From Paludisphaera borealis (lineage in GTDB: Bacteria; Planctomycetota; Planctomycetia; Isosphaerales; Isosphaeraceae): DNA of 64,000 nt. Position 1 is the first letter of the stretch, and each line of letters starts with the position of its first letter. The stretch is from contig NZ_CP019082.1 of the NCBI RefSeq assembly GCF_001956985.1, forward strand, positions 3,782,001-3,846,000, in the 5' to 3' direction. The translations under genes were made by a program, and so were the position numbers. The notes beneath the pieces are model-generated. The model ran no database searches and was not told where the DNA came from. It saw only the letters and a program-made list of their open reading frames with translations. This document shows, piece by piece, positions 10,492-19,206 of the stretch.

Positions 10492-10703
10492 CGCCCGCCC
10501 GGCGATCGATTCCCGGAAAAACTCCAGGCCCCGCCCGCGAACGTCGATATCAGGTATGTCGGTTGGAAGACCGATGCGGTCAGGGAAGACCGAGCACCAG
10601 GCCCCGAAATCCTCGGTCGCGTCCAGGGACGGACACGCGACCTTTGGGCCAAGGGCCAGGGAAGGCCCCTGCTTCAGATATAGATACTTCGCGGTATCGC
10701 AAG

Positions 10704-10738
10704 CACCCTGCCGGTTTCACGACCCGGCAGGGTGTTTT
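10704..10738 (+). terminator. Intrinsic terminator downstream of fbaB
   Basis: A perfect 11-bp GC-rich stem (CACCCTGCCGG / CCGGCAGGGTG) with a nine-base loop is followed at once by TTTT. The T-run is on the + strand, so it terminates rightward transcription from fbaB and keeps it out of the convergent sigma-factor operon. Confidence 0.88.
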
Positions 10739-10764
10739 GCGTTGCGCCGGATCAGCTCGCAACC

Positions 10765-11313
10765 TCAGCGAGCCCCCACGCCGATCAGCACGTGCATGCC
10801 GTCGCGCAAAGCCCGCTCGTAGAAGAAGAGCTGGTTCTCGGGGGCGTCGACCAGGGTTGAGAATCGCGGCTTATCGCCGTCGATCAGCTCGCAGCGGAGC
10901 CGGACGCGGCCGAAATCGTCGGCCGAGGGGGGCTCCAGCGTGGTCTTGGCGAGCCAGCCGCGACCCAGGTCGCACTTCAGGAACTCGCCCGGGTCGAGCC
11001 GGCCGGTCTGCACTTCGAGCAGCTCGAAACCATGATCGGGCAGCACCTTGCGAAGCTGCGCCTTGACGCTCGACAGCCGGGGGTCGATCGCCGACTCGCC
11101 CGGCACCGCCCGGATCGCGAAAACCGTCACCTGCCGCGCCGCACCGAGGGGGGGCGCGGGGGAGGGGGGCTCGACCGGGGCGGAAACGGGGGCCGAGGAC
11201 GCTCTCTGGGCCCGCAGCCGTTGCGCCACGATCAGACCCGAGACCGAGACTCCGAGGACGACCAGGGCGATCTGGACCCAGAGCGTGTAGTCTCGCCGCG
11301 AGGGCGTGGGCAC
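10765..11313 (-). CDS. Membrane-anchored protein of unknown function in the ECF sigma operon
   Basis: 182 residues with one N-terminal transmembrane helix (about 12-30, WVQIALVVLGVSVSGLIV), a Pro/Ala/Ser-rich linker to about 58, and a soluble domain (about 60-182) with VTVFAIRAVPG and VKAQLRKVLPDHGFELLEV. I do not recognise the domain. The short gap (8 bases) to the putative anti-sigma gene upstream and the same orientation make it the third gene of the sigma-factor operon, suggesting an envelope sensor or target of that regulator. Topology is predicted as N-in with the C-terminal domain outside. Confidence 0.72.
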   Translation of the reverse strand: MPTPSRRDYTLWVQIALVVLGVSVSGLIVAQRLRAQRASSAPVSAPVEPPSPAPPLGAARQVTVFAIRAVPGESAIDPRLSSVKAQLRKVLPDHGFELLEVQTGRLDPGEFLKCDLGRGWLAKTTLEPPSADDFGRVRLRCELIDGDKPRFSTLVDAPENQLFFYERALRDGMHVLIGVGAR

Positions 11314-11320
11314 GAGGGGC

Positions 11321-11839
11321 TTACTCCGACATCGCGAGCGGGTTGGTCATCGATTCCAGGAGGTTGTAAACCAGGTACCAGGCGTCCACGCCGCCGGTGC
11401 CGAGCTGGGCCGAAAGGTCGATCGCCTGAACCGTGTCGGCGTTCGACCGGATCAGCACAAACTGACCCTCTTCGATCCGCACCTCTCCAGTCGCAACCTG
11501 TGGCTGGCTGGGCGCGGCCGGCTCGCGATCGGCCCCGTACCACGACAGGCCGACCGCCAGCAGAATCGCGGCGGCCTGGGCGAGCACGACCGCCGCGGCG
11601 GCGGCGCCCACGGCGAGCGGGCGTCGCGCGAGGATGGGCGACGGCGGATGGACGAACAGGCCCTCACGCCCGGTCGCGGCCACGACCTGGGCCGTCGACG
11701 CCGGGAGCCGATCGAGGTCGTCGGCGACCGACGCCCAGACCCGATCCCACGCCTGAGCCGAGGGTTCGACCGGACGGGTCGCTTCCCACAGGGCGTCGAG
11801 CCGGTCGGCAGGGTCGCGGATTTCAACATCGCCACGCAT
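11321..11839 (-). CDS. Putative transmembrane anti-sigma factor
   Basis: 172 residues when started at the ATG at 11839, preferred because GGAGAGGA lies just upstream; an in-frame ATG at 11857 adds six residues. The N-terminal cytosolic part (about 1-70) is helical with DRLDALWEATRPVEPS and AWDRVWASVADDLDRL. One strong transmembrane helix follows (about 78-105, Ala/Val/Leu-rich), then a short outside domain. No zinc-binding HxxxCxxC motif is visible, so it is not a classic ZAS anti-sigma protein. The role is inferred from its place 23 bases after the ECF sigma gene and from its one-helix topology. Confidence 0.65.
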   Translation of the reverse strand: MRGDVEIRDPADRLDALWEATRPVEPSAQAWDRVWASVADDLDRLPASTAQVVAATGREGLFVHPPSPILARRPLAVGAAAAAVVLAQAAAILLAVGLSWYGADREPAAPSQPQVATGEVRIEEGQFVLIRSNADTVQAIDLSAQLGTGGVDAWYLVYNLLESMTNPLAMSE

Positions 11840-11862
11840 CGTTCCCATCCTCTCCAAACGCC

Positions 11863-12441
11863 TCAGTCGAGCCCCTTGAGCCGGTTCCAGTCGAGCGCCG
11901 CTTGCAACTTCTCGCGGGCCGCGTTGATCCGGCTCATGACCGTCCCGATGGGGACTTCCTGGGTCTCGGCGATCTCCTTGTAACTCATCCCTAGCTCGGC
12001 GAACAGGACGAAGGTCGTACGAATCTTGGGGGAGAGCCGCCCGAGCGCCTCGTCGAGCGCCCGTCGCAGGTCTTGCTGTTGCAGCCGCCGTCCCGGGTCG
12101 TCGTCGATCACCGGCCCCGAGGCTCGCTCGTCCAGGGGGACGGTGTGCTTGCGTTTCCGTCTTCGGCCCCAGTCGAGGGCCGTGTTGGAGACGATCCGCA
12201 AGAGCCAGAACCGGAACCCGCCCCGGCCGTCGAAATCGGCCAGCCGCGAGAACGCTTTCAACAACGAATCCTGAACCACGTCGAGGGCGTCTTGCTCGTC
12301 GCCCAGGAGTCGGTAGGCCACCCGGTACGCGTCGCCCCGATGCCGCTGAAACAGCTCCTCGCGCGCCGCCGAATCTCGCTGTCGGGCGCGCTGAACCAGG
12401 ACTTCATCGGTAATCGGCGCGATCGTCGGGGCCTCGAGCAT
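11863..12441 (-). CDS. ECF-family RNA polymerase sigma factor
   Basis: 192 residues. Region 2 (about 28-95) has ELFQRHRGDAYRVAYRLLG, the -10-recognition helix DALDVVQDSLLKAF and FRFWLLRIVSNTALDW; region 4 (about 128-180) has LSPKIRTTFVLFAELGMSYKEIA and VPIGTVMSRINAAREKL, a helix-turn-helix for the -35 element. There is no region 1.1 or 3, as expected for group 4 sigma factors. A GGAG motif is five bases before the ATG. It heads a three-gene leftward operon with an anti-sigma-like membrane protein and a second membrane protein, so it probably answers an envelope signal. Its exact ECF group cannot be assigned by eye. Confidence 0.95.
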   Translation of the reverse strand: MLEAPTIAPITDEVLVQRARQRDSAAREELFQRHRGDAYRVAYRLLGDEQDALDVVQDSLLKAFSRLADFDGRGGFRFWLLRIVSNTALDWGRRRKRKHTVPLDERASGPVIDDDPGRRLQQQDLRRALDEALGRLSPKIRTTFVLFAELGMSYKEIAETQEVPIGTVMSRINAAREKLQAALDWNRLKGLD

Positions 12442-13098
12442 ACGATCTCCTACCCATTCCAGACGCCGAACCGCCGGCCCTTATTCGCCCCACCGCCGCC
12501 GGTTTCCCCGATTGATTATCGCCCGGGGCCGATCCGCGGTCACGCCTCATCTTATAGGGGTGTTATCTCAAAGGGCGGTCGGCCCTCGACCCCTCGTCGT
12601 TTCGGGGTTGACCACTTGAGTCGATCCTTGCAAAATGCGGCCCTCAAGTAACAGGAGGTTACACACCATTGGCTTTCACTTCTTTGCGCCCGGCCCCTTG
12701 CGGCTTGAGCCCGGCTTGTCGACTGACGAGACGGGGGACGGACTGAGCCCTTGCGGCGGGCGATCGTGAAGACCGAGCGGTCTTGCGGACGGTCGCGGCG
12801 GGGGAGCGGTGCGGAACGCCCCGGAACGGTTCGCTTCTCGGACGCGAAGTCGGCTCTCGGGCCGCGTTCTCGACTGGGAGAATGGCCGGGCCAAGGCCGC
12901 GAGACTCATGCTCTTCAGGAGGAAGATCGGATCCCGACCCGCGAAACTTGCACGAAAACCTCGGAATCGCATCGAACCGGCCTGGGAACGGGACGGACGC
13001 TCGACCCGGATTTTCGACGACGGACGCGGGCAGGAAGGGGATCGATCGAGCCCTCGGTAAACGCCGAATTCATGCAGCTATCAAGGAGGATACTCGCC
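12442..13098. other. Long divergent regulatory region between sigma operon and PEP-CTERM gene
   Basis: 657 bases without a confident gene. It contains the inverted repeat ACTTGAG (12614-12620) / CTCAAGT (12643-12649) followed by AGGAGG at 12653-12658. Ten bases after that is a TTG that could begin a 25-codon reading frame ending at 12746. A long open frame from 12751 runs into the PEP-CTERM gene but has no ribosome site and low-complexity Arg-rich content, so I reject its upstream part. Confidence 0.4.
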
Positions 13099-13752
13099 GT
13101 GATGCGTCGTTGTTTTGCCCCCACGGCAGTACTGGCGGCCACGTTCATCCTGGCAATCGCCGGGCGGACGGAACGCGTACAGGCCAGCACGATCAATCCG
13201 AACGCCTCGACGGCCGTCGCCAATTACCGCCTCACCGTGAGCGGCGGGCTCCCGGTCCCGGACGCCAACATCGACGGCCCGCAGGTCGTGGCGATGGTCG
13301 CTCCAGCCGGCGGCGTGGTCCCCCCGACCAACGCCGACGGCACCCAGGGGAGCCCCCTGACCGTCCTGAGCGACTCGTCGGGCTTCGACGCCAGCCAACT
13401 GGTCGTCGCCCTCAAGGACGCCACCAGCTCCGCGGGCCAGCCGGAGCAACTCCTCGGCCTGGTCTTCTTCGGCAAGGGCCTCGACGCCAGCGGCGTCCTC
13501 CATTTCAGCCTGAGCATCGACAAGGCGCTCGCCGCCACCCCCCCGACGCTCGTCTCGTCGACCCCGGGCGTCACGATCACCGCCGACCCCGTCGCGCCGC
13601 CGACCGACGGTTCCGGCGGCACGACCAACCCTCCGACCGAGAACGTGCCCGAACCGGTCGCCTTCGTCCTCTGGTCGGCCGTGGCCGCCGCCATCGCCCT
13701 CCGCGCCCGCGGCGTGCAACGCGCTCGGCTCGACGCCGCCCGAATCGCCTGA
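13099..13752 (+). CDS. PEP-CTERM sorting-signal exported protein
   Basis: 217 residues from a GTG at 13099; the choice rests on AAGGAGGA eight bases upstream, with ATG 13102 next to it. A signal peptide (about 1-32) is followed by a mature domain starting STINPNASTAVANY (about 35-170), a Thr/Gly/Pro linker, and a C-terminal tripartite tail: VPEP (183-186), a hydrophobic helix (AFVLWSAVAAAIALRA) and basic residues. That is the PEP-CTERM signal processed by exosortase in bacteria that make exopolysaccharide. No exosortase is in the window. The mature domain is not recognised. It may be a target of the divergent ECF sigma factor, but nothing in the sequence proves that. Confidence 0.82.
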   Translation: MMRRCFAPTAVLAATFILAIAGRTERVQASTINPNASTAVANYRLTVSGGLPVPDANIDGPQVVAMVAPAGGVVPPTNADGTQGSPLTVLSDSSGFDASQLVVALKDATSSAGQPEQLLGLVFFGKGLDASGVLHFSLSIDKALAATPPTLVSSTPGVTITADPVAPPTDGSGGTTNPPTENVPEPVAFVLWSAVAAAIALRARGVQRARLDAARIA

Positions 13753-13913
13753 CATCCGCCACGCGCCGCGGTTCCCTCCCGGACCGCGGCGGCCCCGTTT
13801 CTTTCCTCGCGAATCCCCGACGTTCCCGATCTTCGCCGCGAAAACGTTGCTTTTCCGCCGTGGGCTTGCTGATTTCCAGGGAACCTTCGCGAAAATCTGT
13901 GGCTTGCCGGAAA

Positions 13914-14006
13914 AGAATCAAGCATAATCACAAGACACAAGGGATGGCGCACATCCTCCTGGCTTGCATGACCGCTCTCAGAGAATCCACCCATTTGAGA
14001 CAAGCC
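13914..14006 (+). promoter_or_regulatory. Conserved 5' leader, copy 1
   Basis: The block holding CAAGCATAATC, a purine-rich ACACAAGGGATG and CTTGCATGACCGCTCTCA is repeated upstream of the next paralogue (14911-14999). CATAAT resembles a -10 box, but the spacing to any -35 differs between copies. Similarity outside coding sequence implies a shared promoter or leader duplicated with the gene. Confidence 0.5.
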
Positions 14007-14711
14007 ATGAACGACACGCCCGCGCACTTCATCGCCGTCTGTCCGAGCTGCTTGATCGGACTGAAGGTCAATTATGAATACAGCGGGCGGATGGTCCGCT
14101 GCCGGCACTGCGACGAGGCGTTCCGTCCGTTCTCTCCCGACTTCGGCACGGTCTCGGGGTCGGCGGAATACGCCGTGGGGCCGGTCGCCCCGGCCGACGA
14201 CGAATCCGAGCTGATCGTCTCGTGCCCGAGCTGCGCAACGACCCTGAGCGTGCGCGCCCGGTACGAGGGCCGTCACGTTCGCTGCGGTGCCTGCCGACAC
14301 AAGTTCCGGGTCGTCGCCGACTCGTCGGCCCCCGCGACCCCGACCGCCCCCCCCATCGCCGACTCGGACCCGGTCGACCACGACGGGCCGACCCCCGATC
14401 CCGACGTCACCCGGAGCGAACTCGCCCGCCTGAACCAGGAGGTCGCCACGCTCCGCGAATGGAACGACCTGCTCCTCGGTCGACACGACGAATTAAAACG
14501 CGAAGTCGAGAACCTGCGGGCCCAGGTCCAGCGGCTCGAAGCCGACCGCAAGGCCGCGCAGAGCCAGATCGCCGAGCTGACCGACCGCGTCGACCGCAAC
14601 GCCCGCCGACTCGGTCCCGTGGGCCTCGCCCCCCTCGACGACGAAGTCCACGACGTCCGCCGCGCCACCGTCCCCTTCGTCCAGGAACGCTCGGCCGCCT
14701 CCGGCCGCTGA
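14007..14711 (+). CDS. Double MJ0042-type zinc-ribbon protein with short coiled coil (paralogue 1)
   Basis: 234 residues from the ATG at 14007, the start shared with the downstream paralogue (MNDT...HF.AVCP.CL.GLKVN); in-frame ATGs at 13944 and 13968 fall in the duplicated leader. Two CxxC...CxxC zinc ribbons are seen: Cys12/15 with Cys32/35 and Cys73/76 with Cys93/96, each like the MJ0042 family found near N-termini of many bacterial proteins. An acidic Pro-rich linker follows, then a coiled coil (about 140-200, ELARLNQEVATLREWNDLL). No membrane segment or signal is present, so it is probably cytoplasmic. Function unknown; the zinc ribbons may mediate protein or nucleic-acid contacts. Confidence 0.8.
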   Translation: MNDTPAHFIAVCPSCLIGLKVNYEYSGRMVRCRHCDEAFRPFSPDFGTVSGSAEYAVGPVAPADDESELIVSCPSCATTLSVRARYEGRHVRCGACRHKFRVVADSSAPATPTAPPIADSDPVDHDGPTPDPDVTRSELARLNQEVATLREWNDLLLGRHDELKREVENLRAQVQRLEADRKAAQSQIAELTDRVDRNARRLGPVGLAPLDDEVHDVRRATVPFVQERSAASGR

Positions 14712-14910
14712 CCCGGTCCGGCCCCCGGCGCTTCAGGCCGCGCCCTCCTCGTCGCAAACACACGCGAACGCGAACCCACCGGCCCCCTCGCGTGTTTATT
14801 TAGCCGCAATTCCTTGGCCTTTCCAGGCGCAACGCCGAAAACTCATCGCATTTCTTCGGAGATGGCTTCATGGTTCGCTGTGATTTGAAAAAAGTTGTAG
14901 CCTATTGAAA

Positions 14911-14999
14911 GAAAACCAAGCATAATCGCAGGACGCATGAGATGACTCCCGGCCGAACGACTTGCATGACTGCTCTCAACGACCACATCTGAGTGAGAT
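14911..14999 (+). promoter_or_regulatory. Conserved 5' leader, copy 2
   Basis: This repeats the leader of paralogue 1: CCAAGCATAATC, GACGCATGAGATG and CTTGCATGACTGCTCTCA recur in the same order and spacing within a few bases. Here the frame is closed by a TGA before the start codon, which argues against the extended start in copy 1. Confidence 0.5.
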
Positions 15000-17126
15000 A
15001 TGAGTCAGGCCATGAACGACACCTGTTCGCATTTCACCGCAGTCTGTCCTGGTTGCCTGGTTGGATTGAAAGTCAACAATAAGTACAGCGGCCAGTGGGT
15101 CCGATGCCAGCACTGTGACAAGAAGTTCCAGGCGATGTCTACCGACTCGACCGCGCCAGCGGATTCGGCGGTGACCGAGACGCATCCGGCCCCTCCGCTC
15201 GAGAACGGATCGCGGCTGACCATCGCCTGCCCGAGCTGCGCGACGACGCTGAGCGTGCGCGCCAAGTACGCGGGGCGGCACATCCGCTGCGGCAAGTGCG
15301 GGCACAAATTCCAGGTCGGGGGCCACGCGCCGGGTCCGCGCGACGGCGCGTCGATGGCCCCGCACGATCCCCCGGCCGCCGACCTCGCCCGCTTGATCGA
15401 GGCCACCACCGCCCTCGCGGCCAGGAACAAGCGACTCCGCGAGCGGCAGCACGAGCTGCGTCACGCGTTCCTGCAACTTCACTCCGAGTTCAAGCGGATC
15501 GCGGCCCAAAGCCAGGACCGGGACGCGAACGGCGAGCACCACCTCGGCGAGCTCAAGCGGCTGCACGACGAATTGAGGACCGACCTCGACCTCCTCAAGC
15601 AACGGCTCGAAGCCGACGTCCAGCCCACGCCGCACGACCGCGAACTCGCCGAACTCAAGCAACGCCACGACGAGACGCTCCGCGTGATCGATCAGCTTCA
15701 AGCCCAGCTTCGGAGCGTCGAAGACGCCGCCCGGACCGCCGACGCCGAGCATCGCGACGCACTCAAGGCCCGCCACGACGAACTGTCCGCCGCCATCGAC
15801 GACCTCAAGGCTCAAGTCGGGACGATCGAAACCGACGCTCGAACTCCGAACACCGAGCAGGACCTCGTCGGACTCAAGAGCCGTCACGACGAGCTGTCCC
15901 ACGTGATCGATCAGCTTCAGGCACGGATTCAGGGGATCGAAACCGATGCACGCCCCGTGCTGCACGACCGCGAACTCGTGGAACTCAAGCAGCGGCACGA
16001 GAGCCTTCTCGGCCGGCACGACGACCTGACGGCCGCGATCGACCTCCTGAACAACCGGGTCCGGACGATCGCGGACGACGACCGAACGACCCGGCGCGAT
16101 CAGGACGTCGCCGAGCTGAGGCTGCGGCACGACGAATTGAAGCGCGCGATCGACCTCCTCACGGCCCACGCCGACGCCCAGCCCGCGCAGCGCGACCGCG
16201 AACTCGCCGACGCCCAGCAACGCCACGACCTCCTCGTCAACCGCCACGACGGACTGACCGCCGCCATCGACGACCTCAAACAGCGCATCGAGACCGACGC
16301 ACGCCCCGCGCGGCACGACCGCGAACTCGCCGAACTCAAGCAACGCCACGACGAGGCGGCCCACGCGATCGATCAGCTTCAAGCCCAGGTGCGGAGCGTC
16401 GAAGTCGCAGCCGCAACCCATCGCGAACACGACGTGGCCGCGCTCTCGCAGCGGCACGACGACCTGACGGCCGCGATCGAGGATTTGAAGGCCCAGGTCC
16501 GGAAGATCGAAACCAAGCCCCTCCCCGAACCAAGCGGCGAAGGCGTCGCCGAGCTGGCGCCGAGGCTCAACGACCTGAGACGCGAGATCGACTTCTTGAA
16601 GCAACAGCACGAGGCGCAAGGCCGGGCCGCGGACGGCGGTCACGACGCCGCCCTGCTTGAGCGGCTTCACGGCCGGCAGGACGATCTGTCCGCCGCGATC
16701 GACGGCTTGAAGGCCCAGGTCCAGACGGCTGGAACCGGCGGCCAGCCGTCGCCCAGCGCGAAGGAACTCGGCGTCCTCAAGGACCAGAGCGACGAGTCGC
16801 GGCGCGAGGTCGACCTCATGAAGATGCGGCTCAACAGGGTCGAAAACTTGCTGAACCGAAGCACGAAGGAAGCGACCGGGCTGAGAGAACAGAACGCCGA
16901 GTTGACCCGGCGGCACGAGGCGACGTCTCGCGCGATCGAGGATCTAAAAGCCCAGATCCAGGCCGCGCAGGAGGAACTCGCCGCATTCAAGGAGCAAACG
17001 CAAGACGCCCGCGACGACGCGCGGCGACGTCCCCCCGTCGCCGCATTCCCCGCCGCGAGCCTGGCCTCGATCGAAGGCCCCGCGGCCTTCGCCTTCCCCG
17101 GCCGAGGCCGCCCCTCCGACCGATGA
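15000..17126 (+). CDS. Double MJ0042-type zinc-ribbon protein with long repetitive coiled coil (paralogue 2)
   Basis: 708 residues (or 704 from the ATG at 15012, the position equivalent to paralogue 1). Zinc ribbons use Cys16/19-Cys36/39 and Cys77/80-Cys97/100. From about 125 to 675 the protein is one long coiled coil built from roughly ten degenerate units of about 40 residues, each with DRELAELKQRHDE and then AIDQLQAQVRSVE or AAIDDLKAQV. The C-terminus is Pro/Ala-rich. No signal or membrane helix is seen. The architecture suggests a cytoplasmic scaffold or filament, but the function is unknown. The repeats differ in number from paralogue 1, which has barely one unit, so the coil probably grew by internal duplication. 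Confidence 0.82.
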   Translation: MSQAMNDTCSHFTAVCPGCLVGLKVNNKYSGQWVRCQHCDKKFQAMSTDSTAPADSAVTETHPAPPLENGSRLTIACPSCATTLSVRAKYAGRHIRCGKCGHKFQVGGHAPGPRDGASMAPHDPPAADLARLIEATTALAARNKRLRERQHELRHAFLQLHSEFKRIAAQSQDRDANGEHHLGELKRLHDELRTDLDLLKQRLEADVQPTPHDRELAELKQRHDETLRVIDQLQAQLRSVEDAARTADAEHRDALKARHDELSAAIDDLKAQVGTIETDARTPNTEQDLVGLKSRHDELSHVIDQLQARIQGIETDARPVLHDRELVELKQRHESLLGRHDDLTAAIDLLNNRVRTIADDDRTTRRDQDVAELRLRHDELKRAIDLLTAHADAQPAQRDRELADAQQRHDLLVNRHDGLTAAIDDLKQRIETDARPARHDRELAELKQRHDEAAHAIDQLQAQVRSVEVAAATHREHDVAALSQRHDDLTAAIEDLKAQVRKIETKPLPEPSGEGVAELAPRLNDLRREIDFLKQQHEAQGRAADGGHDAALLERLHGRQDDLSAAIDGLKAQVQTAGTGGQPSPSAKELGVLKDQSDESRREVDLMKMRLNRVENLLNRSTKEATGLREQNAELTRRHEATSRAIEDLKAQIQAAQEELAAFKEQTQDARDDARRRPPVAAFPAASLASIEGPAAFAFPGRGRPSDR

Positions 17127-17232
17127 CGCCCCCCCGGAAGGCGGTCCGTCGAGGCAGCGGTTGAGGAAGACTCGCAAGCCATGGCGGCGGCGCCCCCGCT
17201 CTCGCCAATCTACATTTCCACATAAATTAGCG

Positions 17233-17268
17233 GGGACGCCCGGCCGTCGCAGGATCGACCGGGCGCCC
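17233..17268. terminator. Stem-loop between convergent genes
   Basis: A 10-bp GC stem (GGG-CGCCCGG / CCGGGCGCCC, one bulged A) with a 15-base loop lies between the coiled-coil gene and the leftward DUF1559 gene. No T-run; assignment as a terminator is tentative. Confidence 0.35.
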
Positions 17269-17306
17269 GTTCGTGCGGAAAGGGGGCTGACGAGTCGTCG
17301 AGAGAC

Positions 17307-18425
17307 TCAGTACGAGTCGGCCGAAACGACTTCGCCGCCGGAGGCACTACCAAGCTGCCAGATGGTCATCATGCTGGTGCTCGACTTGATGAACCGGACC
17401 GAGCCGTCGCCCATCATCGCATTGGCGCCGCCGGGGTGGTAGCTGCTGAAGTTCCACATGCCGGGCGTGTCCCAATCGCCCTGTCCCCAGGTGTTGATGT
17501 CGGCGTTGGGGTAGGGGGAGTTGGGAGGAAGCAGCGTCGTGCCGAGCGTACGGCCGCCCATGCCGGTGCACCACTGCTCGCCGATCCAACTGCGGTTGTC
17601 GCCCCACGAGCCCAGCGTCTTCGGCGCCGCCTGGGCGACCGTGTTGAGCCACTGCTGGAACGCAACCCCGCCGAAGGGCATGATGTTCAAGGGGCTGTCC
17701 CACGAGGACCCCGGAGGGAACGTGCCCTGAAGGTTGATCACGTCCTGAATCGACAGTTTGCTGGCGTTATAGTCGCCGATCCGCCATTCGCCGAAGGCGA
17801 TGGTGTTGCTCGTGCCGTCGGTGATGTCGGCGATGCTACGGGTTCCGCCGTAGGCGAACACGCCGTTGGGCGGATTCTGAAGGCTGACCGACCAGTTAAG
17901 GCTCGGGCCCAAGCTCGCCCAGTAGCTGTTGCCGGGCGCGGGACTGCCGTAGAAGGTCCAATTGCCTGGCACGCTGGGGCCCGACGGACAGAGGAACGTG
18001 TTGATCCGCGCTCTGATCCCGGTCGACAGGGCGGCCGGACCGAAATCATCGCTCCCCTGCGTGGCGACTGCGAAGTTGAGTGTGTTGTAGATCGGGGTCT
18101 GTTCCATATAGCCCAGGAGCATCGCATGAACGCTCCAAGAGCCCCATGGAGACCCGGTATCGCCGCCGATGAGGTTCGCTGGATTGCTCATCTGGCGAGC
18201 CGCGATGCCTCCCGGCGGGAAGCAGTTGAATGTGGATTGATAGTTGTGCAGGCCCAACCCGATCTGCTTCATGTTGTTCGTGCACTGAGAACGCCGGGCC
18301 GCTTCACGCGCCGACTGCACGGCCGGAAGCAAGAGCGCGATCAAGACTGCGATGATCGCGATGACGACCAGCAGCTCGATGAGCGTGAAGCCTCGCATTC
18401 GCGAAGCTCGAAAGGAGGAACTCAT
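17307..18425 (-). CDS. DUF1559 protein with type IV pilin-like N-terminus (module A)
   Basis: 372 residues from the ATG at 18425, which has GAGAGG nine bases upstream; the open frame extends further up without a better site. The N-terminus [16 protein letters not shown] is a class III prepilin signal, cut by prepilin peptidase between Gly and Phe, followed by a hydrophobic helix and the [10 protein letters not shown] segment. The rest is the DUF1559 beta-rich domain (about 45-345), closing with [17 protein letters not shown] and ending DSY. These proteins are hugely expanded in planctomycetes; their role is unknown and a pseudopilin or surface-filament function is inferred. The small lipoprotein gene lies upstream in the same direction and is probably cotranscribed. 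Confidence 0.93.
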   Translation of the reverse strand: MSSSFRASRMRGFTLIELLVVIAIIAVLIALLLPAVQSAREAARRSQCTNNMKQIGLGLHNYQSTFNCFPPGGIAARQMSNPANLIGGDTGSPWGSWSVHAMLLGYMEQTPIYNTLNFAVATQGSDDFGPAALSTGIRARINTFLCPSGPSVPGNWTFYGSPAPGNSYWASLGPSLNWSVSLQNPPNGVFAYGGTRSIADITDGTSNTIAFGEWRIGDYNASKLSIQDVINLQGTFPPGSSWDSPLNIMPFGGVAFQQWLNTVAQAAPKTLGSWGDNRSWIGEQWCTGMGGRTLGTTLLPPNSPYPNADINTWGQGDWDTPGMWNFSSYHPGGANAMMGDGSVRFIKSSTSMMTIWQLGSASGGEVVSADSY

Positions 18426-18550
18426 GTAAGGCACCTCTCTGGCTGAGGGTACGTAAGAAAGAAAGATGAGGCACTCCGAAAAAACCGTCGAAAGATGAAC
18501 CGGCCGAGACCGACCCGCCTCGTCCACGATCCACTGAATCTGGGACAGCC

Positions 18551-18787
18551 TTACTTCGAGTAGTCTTGCGGAGACTTGCCCGGCGGGCTGCCGCCCCCCT
18601 TGGGAGGCGCGTCGCCTTGCTTGGCGTTCGATGACTTGGGAGGCGGACCACTGGGCGGTTCCGCCGTCACCGCTGGGCCTTTCGTCGCGACCGGCACGTC
18701 ATCGGAATCCGAGCACCCCGCCCCAAGTCCGAGGATCAACAACAGCGCCGTCGACGCCGCCGACAATCGCATTCCACGCATCATCAT
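18551..18787 (-). CDS. Small Pro/Lys-rich lipoprotein (module A)
   Basis: 78 residues from the ATG at 18787 (GGAGAA nine bases upstream); an ATG at 18802 adds five residues. A short basic start and hydrophobic helix lead to the lipobox LGAGC, with the Cys at about 24 lipidated by Lgt and cut by Lsp. The mature part is short and disordered, rich in Pro, Lys, Gly and Ser, ending SPQDYSK. No domain is recognisable. A similar tiny lipoprotein sits beside the DUF1559 genes of modules B and C, so it is likely part of the same envelope unit. It lies 125 bases upstream of the DUF1559 gene. Confidence 0.8.
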   Translation of the reverse strand: MMMRGMRLSAASTALLLILGLGAGCSDSDDVPVATKGPAVTAEPPSGPPPKSSNAKQGDAPPKGGGSPPGKSPQDYSK

Positions 18788-18802
18788 GTTGCATTTCTCC
18801 AT

Positions 18803-19206
18803 CGACTGAACCTATGTCGTTTTCAATCCGAGATGAAGCCCGGAATCGACCCCTCCGACCCGCCTGGATCAGGTCGCACCGTCGTCGATGAACCAGCCTC
18901 TCGCTTCACATGGGCGACCGCTCGAATCGACTTTGCGAAGCGCACGATCACGACCCGGGCGGAGCGTGAAATTCGGCCCCGTCAAAACGACTCGTTCTCG
19001 CACAACTCCGCGAGAACGCCCCTTGGGCTCGCATTCACAAGGGCTTTATCCTCTGCCGGCGAGGCGTTGTCAAATCTCTTGCAACGTCACTGTCATTAAT
19101 TATTTTTAATTCACTAATTCGCTCGGCACAACGCAAGTCAAATAGACACACCAAGATAAACCGACACCTACACAATTAAGTCGGAGGCCATGGGTATCTG
19201 AAAATC
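18803..19206. other. AT-rich intergenic region between module A genes
   Basis: About 400 bases, with a clearly AT-rich patch at 19095-19150 (ATTAATTATTTTTAATTC) in otherwise GC-rich DNA. It lies downstream of the FG-GAP/ASPIC gene and upstream of the lipoprotein, so it probably holds the promoter of the lipoprotein-DUF1559 pair. No gene is seen. Confidence 0.4.

Noticed and set aside
12751-13098. N-terminal extension of the PEP-CTERM gene in the same frame
   Set aside because: A strong AAGGAGGA just before GTG 13099 and a good signal peptide right after it place the start there; the upstream part is Arg-rich low complexity.
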